Shown one piece after another: positions 5,687-8,774 of a stretch of 8,774 nucleotides of DNA. The position numbers were made by a program, and so were the translations under genes. Numbering within the stretch: position 1 is the first letter of the stretch; each line of letters opens with the position of its first letter. A model generated the notes under the pieces. That model ran no database searches and was not told where the DNA came from. It saw only the letters and a list, made by a program, of their open reading frames with translations. The stretch comes from Chloroflexota bacterium (lineage in GTDB: Bacteria > Chloroflexota > Anaerolineae > J102): contig JAJRXO010000337.1 in NCBI GenBank assembly GCA_024276255.1, positions 1 to 8,774 of the forward strand. Reading direction: 5' to 3'.

Positions 5687-8227
5687 TTATTTCTGAATCA
5701 ACGGCAGGTAGAGGGGTACTTGCGGAAGGGGTGTGGGAGTGGGTGTGGCAGTGGGAAGTGGATCGTGGCGGAAGTCCCAGGCGAACACGCTGTTGGCCTG
5801 CACTGAGACGAAGATCGAGCTGACGGGCTTGGCTTCGCCATAGCCGGGCGGCGGGGTTTCGCTGAGCATGTAGTTGGCCGGCTGCAGATCGCCGAAGCTA
5901 TAACTACCATCGATGCCTGAGGTGGTGGTGTAATCGCCACCTACCGAGAGCACCAGCGTGGCGCCCGCCACTCCTTCGCCGCTGTCGTACTGATTATTGC
6001 CGTTATCATCGGCATAGACCACGCCCTCGATGGTGCCGGTGCTCGGCGTGGGCGTGGCAGTAGGCGCCGGTGTGGGGGTGTCGGTGGGGACCGGTGTGGC
6101 AGTAGGGGTGGGGGTGATCGTGGGGGTAGGCGAGGGTGTGGGCGTAGGCGTTACCTCGATGAATTCGGCCACTTTCTGCACATCCACAAAGTGAATGTAC
6201 TCATCGCCATCCATTTCACCGTTGGGACCACGGGTGTCAATGAAGAAATCGGCCTGATGGTCCACCAACAGATTGTTGAAGTTACCGTCGTCGATCTTGA
6301 AGGTGGCCACCTTCCATTTGCCCGTGCCGGTTTTCTGCACGGCCAGGGTGCCCGCGGGCTGCTTGCCGGTGGCGGTAAGGCCGCCTGCCAATGCCAGGCC
6401 TGTGGACAGATCCCAGTCATTGATGGCGTAAACTTCCGCCGGCTTGGGACCGGTGACGGAATCGTAAATCAGGCTCCACTGATCGGTGCCATAGTCAAGA
6501 TAGGTGACATTGATCACCACCTTGAAGGTACTCTCGGCCGGGGCACCGCTGCGGGCAAAGTAGGAATCGGCGGCATCGAATACAAAGCGATAGTTGCCCG
6601 AGGCCTGGTCGCTACGTCGAGCCACCATGCCGGGGTCAAGCTCGATCTGATCGCCCTGCTCGCCGAAATAGTTGAGCAAACCTGCGTCGTACAGCGCCTG
6701 CGAGAACGGATCCGCATTGTAATGCCAGGGTTTGTCCATCACACCGGTCCAGCCCGTGTTTTTAATGCGGGGATCATCGGTGACGGGGATGGTAACTGCG
6801 CCCTGGTCGGGGAGGTGCAATTGTTTGAGATAGAATTCGTAGTTGCCGTTGGTGGGCCAATCGTCACATGGGTCCGTATACATGGCGCCACTGATGCAGG
6901 GATTGCGGTGTTCCCGCATCATCGACCATATGCTGGGAGGCTCGCTCTCGCCGGGACGGAAGCCGGTGCCGAAGTATTTCGTCGCCCATTTGGCAATCAG
7001 GCGCCGGTTTTCGGTGTCGGCATAATGCCAGAAACCCGACAGGCGGAAATAGTCGCCGGGGAAGTCAAAGGCACGGGCGACGCTCCAGTAAAACTCGTTT
7101 TCGGTGTTCATCATGTAGCCGTAACTTTCGAAACCGATGGGCACCACGTTGTTATACTGGCGAGCCTGATCATACATGCCGGTACACCATTTGTTGGGAT
7201 CGGGATGATCACATTTTTCTACGGTGTTAAAGTCTGAGCGCATGTTGTTGACGGAAAGCCCCACGCGATTGGTGGCGGCATACTGGGCAATGGCCCGCCG
7301 TGAAGTGGGGCCCCCACTCACGCCGGGATGCGGAGAGTTCTGGGTGAGCACCTGGATGCGGGGGAAACCGGAACCATCATAAAAAGCTCCGGTGTACTGA
7401 TCAATTACCCATTTCACATATTCTTCCCAGTCGTAAATCGTCCAGCCGGCGCCGCCATTGCTCTCGGGTTTGAAGAGGAAGGACTCGTCGTAGCCTACAC
7501 CAGCACGATTGTCGGCAGCACGGTTTTCACCGTCCATGCCCACACCGGTGGCGATCCAGGCAATGTTGTTGCGATACGGGCTGTTCAGCAGGTGATCGGC
7601 CAACGCATAAATGAATTCAGAGTATTGGGCCCGATAGTAAGGATGCATGTAGTCGAGCAGATACCAGGGGCCGCCCTCGCAACCGGCGCGATTGGGGCGC
7701 CCGCCATCGGGCTCACTGGAAAGGATCACCGGCTCATCGCCGGTATTGGCAATTCCGTCGGCGCCTTTCAGTACGAATGCCGGCACGGTGTGTTCAACGC
7801 CCTGATCGGGACAGGTGACACCCTGACGGCCGGTATAAGTGTAGAAAGCCAGGCCTACCGCCTGGTAACCGGCGTCCAGTTGTTTCTGGATCAGCCGATC
7901 CAGTTTATCCCAGTCGTAGTTATTGTTCCCGTACTCCAACTGGGACCAGGCAAGGAAGAAAAAGGAACCAACAGCGAAATGAGTAACCGGATCAATGGGA
8001 TCGCGGGTCGGATCGGTGGAATTCTCGATATACCAGCCGGCAGGGCCGGCGGGGGGAAATATCCAGTTGGTGGCATCGGGCGCCGCCACAATGGGTGTGG
8101 CTGGCGGCGGAGCGAGTTCAGGAGCGGAACCAGTGTTGAGCTGGTTTTCTGCGAATACAGTCGGGGCAGCAAGAATGACTGCCACTAAAAGCATGGCTGC
8201 GATGAGAAGGAATCCCTTCTTAAGCAT
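5687..8227 (-). CDS. Secreted glycoside-hydrolase-like protein with Thr-Pro linker, SdrD_B-like domain and YLPLIQK tail
   Basis: This 846-residue exported protein has a signal peptide (1-26, cleavage after VFA). Residues about 80-470 look like a TIM-barrel glycoside hydrolase of the GH42/clan A style. It has FFFLAWSQLE (89-98) and DWDKLDRLIQKQLDAGYQAV (105-124). The two best candidate acidic catalytic residues are E234 in GVGMDGENRA (strand-4 position) and E367 in PIGFESYGY (strand-7 position). Residues about 525-690 appear to be a beta-sandwich (KWKVATFKIDD, DEYIHFVDV), perhaps carbohydrate-binding. A Thr-Pro linker (693-729) leads to an SdrD_B/SpaA-like repeat (731-795: GTIEGVVYADDNGNNQYDSG, SGIDGSYSFGDLQPANY), a short TP stretch, and the C-terminus LYLPLIQK. 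No sortase LPxTG and no C-terminal membrane helix are present. The substrate is unknown. It is the first gene of the operon, under an elaborate leader. Confidence 0.85.
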   Translation of the reverse strand: MLKKGFLLIAAMLLVAVILAAPTVFAENQLNTGSAPELAPPPATPIVAAPDATNWIFPPAGPAGWYIENSTDPTRDPIDPVTHFAVGSFFFLAWSQLEYGNNNYDWDKLDRLIQKQLDAGYQAVGLAFYTYTGRQGVTCPDQGVEHTVPAFVLKGADGIANTGDEPVILSSEPDGGRPNRAGCEGGPWYLLDYMHPYYRAQYSEFIYALADHLLNSPYRNNIAWIATGVGMDGENRAADNRAGVGYDESFLFKPESNGGAGWTIYDWEEYVKWVIDQYTGAFYDGSGFPRIQVLTQNSPHPGVSGGPTSRRAIAQYAATNRVGLSVNNMRSDFNTVEKCDHPDPNKWCTGMYDQARQYNNVVPIGFESYGYMMNTENEFYWSVARAFDFPGDYFRLSGFWHYADTENRRLIAKWATKYFGTGFRPGESEPPSIWSMMREHRNPCISGAMYTDPCDDWPTNGNYEFYLKQLHLPDQGAVTIPVTDDPRIKNTGWTGVMDKPWHYNADPFSQALYDAGLLNYFGEQGDQIELDPGMVARRSDQASGNYRFVFDAADSYFARSGAPAESTFKVVINVTYLDYGTDQWSLIYDSVTGPKPAEVYAINDWDLSTGLALAGGLTATGKQPAGTLAVQKTGTGKWKVATFKIDDGNFNNLLVDHQADFFIDTRGPNGEMDGDEYIHFVDVQKVAEFIEVTPTPTPSPTPTITPTPTATPVPTDTPTPAPTATPTPSTGTIEGVVYADDNGNNQYDSGEGVAGATLVLSVGGDYTTTSGIDGSYSFGDLQPANYMLSETPPPGYGEAKPVSSIFVSVQANSVFAWDFRHDPLPTATPTPTPLPQVPLYLPLIQK
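6041..6151 (-). repeat. Thr-Pro linker-coding low-complexity DNA, with G-quadruplex motif on the plus strand
   Basis: This stretch encodes the 37-residue TPTPTPSPTP-type linker of the 846-aa protein. The plus (non-coding) strand has G runs at 6105-6108, 6110-6114, 6122-6126, 6134-6136 and 6140-6142 with loops of 1, 7, 7 and 3 nt, fitting the standard four-run quadruplex rule. Similar linker DNA at 5064-5159 in the next gene is G-rich, but its loops are longer. Confidence 0.7.
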
Positions 8228-8245
8228 GATGGGGGGGGTACCTCC
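8228..8245 (-). promoter_or_regulatory. Ribosome binding site with a C8 tract before the start codon
   Basis: The minus strand reads GGAGGT (8245-8240), then A, eight C (8238-8231), ATC and ATG at 8227. The Shine-Dalgarno is near perfect and fixes the start of the 846-aa gene. Its 12-nt spacing is longer than usual because of the homopolymer. Confidence 0.8.
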
Positions 8246-8258
8246 AATGACAAGATTG

Positions 8259-8321
8259 ACGTTCAGACGCCCAGGTAGCCACCGTGATGGTTACAGGGTA
8301 AACTACCGGAAGTCTGAACGT
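8259..8321 (-). promoter_or_regulatory. Long stem-loop in the leader of the 846-aa gene
   Basis: A perfect 10-bp inverted repeat (ACGTTCAGAC / GTCTGAACGT; arms 8321-8312 and 8268-8259 on the minus strand) encloses a second nested 5-bp stem (GGTAG 8307-8303 / CTACC 8278-8274) and a small possible inner hairpin. The structure ends 13 nt before the Shine-Dalgarno. The arms are 53 bp apart centre to centre, close to five DNA turns, so a DNA-looping operator is an alternative. A TACAAT box at 8327-8322 just upstream could be a second -10, but it has no good -35. Confidence 0.55.
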
Positions 8322-8339
8322 ATTGTACAGAAGTGAGTT

Positions 8340-8363
8340 GAAAAGAGCATGAATAAATCATGC
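8340..8363 (-). terminator. Terminator-like hairpin in the leader
   Basis: On the minus strand GCATGA-TTTAT-TCATGC forms a 6-bp stem with a 5-nt loop, followed by TCTTTTC. The stem is modest in GC, so it would be a weak or conditional terminator. It lies only 2 nt after the branched structure at 8366-8436, the arrangement expected of a transcription attenuator. It could instead be a palindromic operator. Confidence 0.45.
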
Positions 8364-8365
8364 TT

Positions 8366-8436
8366 GTAAGATGACAAAATGTTCACCTGAGCGATTCTCA
8401 CGCTTGCCGCAGGCAAACATTGGCTGTCCATCTTAC
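8366..8436 (-). promoter_or_regulatory. Branched structured element (three-way-junction-like), possible leader RNA
   Basis: On the minus strand the ends pair over 17 bp. GTAAGATG pairs with CATCTTAC, then after a single bulged G, ACA pairs with TGT. After a small 3x1 internal loop, AATGTT (8421-8416) pairs with AACATT (8383-8378). Two short hairpins sit inside: TGCC-TGC-GGCA (8415-8405) and TGAG-AATCG-CTCA (8400-8388). It does not match a riboswitch class I can recall. If transcribed from the promoter at 8470-8498 it would be part of the leader of the 846-aa gene. A 71-bp inverted-repeat DNA element is the alternative. Confidence 0.5.
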
Positions 8437-8469
8437 CATAGGGCTGTTTTGCCCTGCAAAGCACATTGC

Positions 8470-8498
8470 ATTTGAAAACGTTGCCTGTTCGCTGGCAA
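8470..8498 (-). promoter_or_regulatory. Candidate promoter of the three-gene operon
   Basis: On the minus strand TTGCCA (8498-8493, five of six) and TCAAAT (8475-8470, four of six) are separated by exactly 17 bp. Transcription would start near 8463 and give a leader of about 235 nt that contains all the structures described between 8436 and 8259. The -35 also lies in a short inverted repeat (GTTGCC / GGCAAC, 8480-8499). Confidence 0.4.
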
Positions 8499-8521
8499 CC
8501 GCCCGCAGCTCCCTCGTTGCC

Positions 8522-8584
8522 GGGTCTGTCTCAGATTAGCGGCGGGGTTGAACCTCCCCGCATCATGGGGGCGGAGAGCGCAAA
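8522..8584 (+). repeat. 63-bp direct repeat, copy 1
   Basis: It begins GGGTCTGTCTCA and ends GGAGAGCGCAAA. It matches the copy at 8712 with two substitutions (8534 G versus A, 8547 G versus C). It can form a hairpin, GCGGGG-8 nt-CCCCGC (8542-8561), overlapping an alternative CCCC-7 nt-GGGG pairing. Sequence to the left of the repeat is unrelated in the two copies, so the left edge is sharp. No coding sequence is evident in it. Confidence 0.9.
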
Positions 8585-8677
8585 AACAAGCACCCAGCGT
8601 ATCCATAACGCGCCGAAGGCCCGGCTTGCAGCTATCCGTTCTCGGTTTTTGAAACGCACTCCTGCCGCGCTAGCCGA

Positions 8678-8705
8678 GTAAGGGCGATTCATGAATCGCC
8701 CTTAC
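8678..8705. repeat. 28-bp perfect palindrome (REP-like)
   Basis: GTAAGGGCGATTCA is followed directly by its exact reverse complement. The GGGCGA/TCGCCC core resembles extragenic palindromes mobilised by RAYT (Y1-type) transposases, a resemblance from memory. It lies 6 bp before copy 2 of the direct repeat. Confidence 0.85.
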
Positions 8706-8711
8706 AGCGTT

Positions 8712-8774
8712 GGGTCTGTCTCAAATTAGCGGCGGGCTTGAACCTCCCCGCATCATGGGGGCGGAGAGCGCAAA
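8712..8774 (+). repeat. 63-bp direct repeat, copy 2 (continues past window edge)
   Basis: This copy starts 190 bp after the start of copy 1 and is still identical at the last base of the window, so the full repeat length is unknown. The C at 8737 breaks one pair of the hairpin present in copy 1. Confidence 0.9.

Larger units (their letters stand above)
8228..8774. other. 547-bp stretch without a recognisable gene
   Basis: The left half (to about 8500) is the probable promoter and structured leader of the minus-strand operon. It includes a further small hairpin AGGGC-6 nt-GCCCT at 8440-8455. The right half holds the two direct repeats and the palindrome. The 71-codon open frame at 8466-8681 is built largely from repeat sequence and has no recognisable domain, so I do not call it a gene. 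Confidence 0.7.

Noticed and set aside
6191..7237. 348-codon open frame on the plus strand
   Set aside because: It is antisense to the well-supported 846-aa secreted protein and shows no recognisable domain; an overlap artefact of GC-rich coding DNA.
7328..8188. 286-codon open frame on the plus strand
   Set aside because: Also antisense to the 846-aa gene, including its signal peptide; no domain and no ribosome binding site.
8322..8327. TACAAT as the main -10 of the operon
   Set aside because: No reasonable -35 at 16-18 bp, and the start would fall inside a perfect stem; kept only as an alternative.
8395..8425. Cyclic di-GMP riboswitch (plus-strand CACGC and GGCAAAC stretch)
   Set aside because: The conserved GGGACGCAAAGCC half of the aptamer is absent, and the strand is opposite to the adjacent gene.
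8466..8681. 71-codon open frame on the plus strand
   Set aside because: It is largely repeat-derived sequence, has no recognisable domain and runs against the candidate promoter; not supported as a gene.
8522..8774. CRISPR array
   Set aside because: Only two copies, of at least 63 bp and 127 bp apart, with no cas genes; the geometry does not fit.

Overview
The window looks like a chromosomal piece of a Chloroflexota bacterium (Anaerolineae/Caldilineae-like). This is inferred from style and not from a marker gene. GC is moderately high. Three exported proteins carry long Thr-Pro linkers (TPTPTATP type), there is a LysM plus M23 lipoprotein with an unusual zinc motif, and one exported protein ends in a short YLPLIQK tail of a kind I recall from secreted Chloroflexota proteins. 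No rRNA, tRNA, transposase or CRISPR array was seen.

Layout. (1) Positions 1-1159, minus strand: an apparent operon of a PPOX/F420-type flavin-split-barrel protein, an RmlC-like dTDP-sugar epimerase homologue, and the N-terminus of a Ser/Thr protein kinase that runs off the left edge. (2) Positions 1160-1272: a divergent promoter region in which -10 boxes for both strands overlap. (3) Positions 1273-3567, plus strand: a LysM/M23 cell-wall lipoprotein, then a separately promoted Nudix hydrolase of the NudL/CoA-pyrophosphatase type. (4) Positions 3566-3594: a terminator that serves mainly the minus strand. (5) Positions 3619-8227, minus strand: an apparent three-gene operon, read right to left. 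It encodes an 846-aa secreted glycoside-hydrolase-like protein, a 418-aa secreted protein with PPC-like and DNRLRE-like domains, and a polyprenyl-phosphate sugar-phosphate transferase whose start overlaps the preceding stop (ATGA). (6) Positions 8228-8774: no gene. This stretch holds a long hairpin-rich putative leader for the operon, a 28-bp perfect palindrome, and two copies of a 63-bp direct repeat, the second of which runs into the window edge.

How the genes may work together: the right-hand operon joins an enzyme that starts glycan assembly on a lipid carrier to two large exported proteins with carbohydrate-related folds. This suggests a cell-surface or extracellular glycan function. The most unusual part is regulatory. 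The predicted leader of this operon contains a branched structure closed by 17 base pairs, a terminator-like hairpin, a second long stem, and a C8 tract between the Shine-Dalgarno sequence and the start codon. Inside the operon, one hairpin covers the putative ribosome binding site of the sugar transferase and another abuts the start of the 418-aa gene. All domain calls were made by eye from translated sequence, without database searches.
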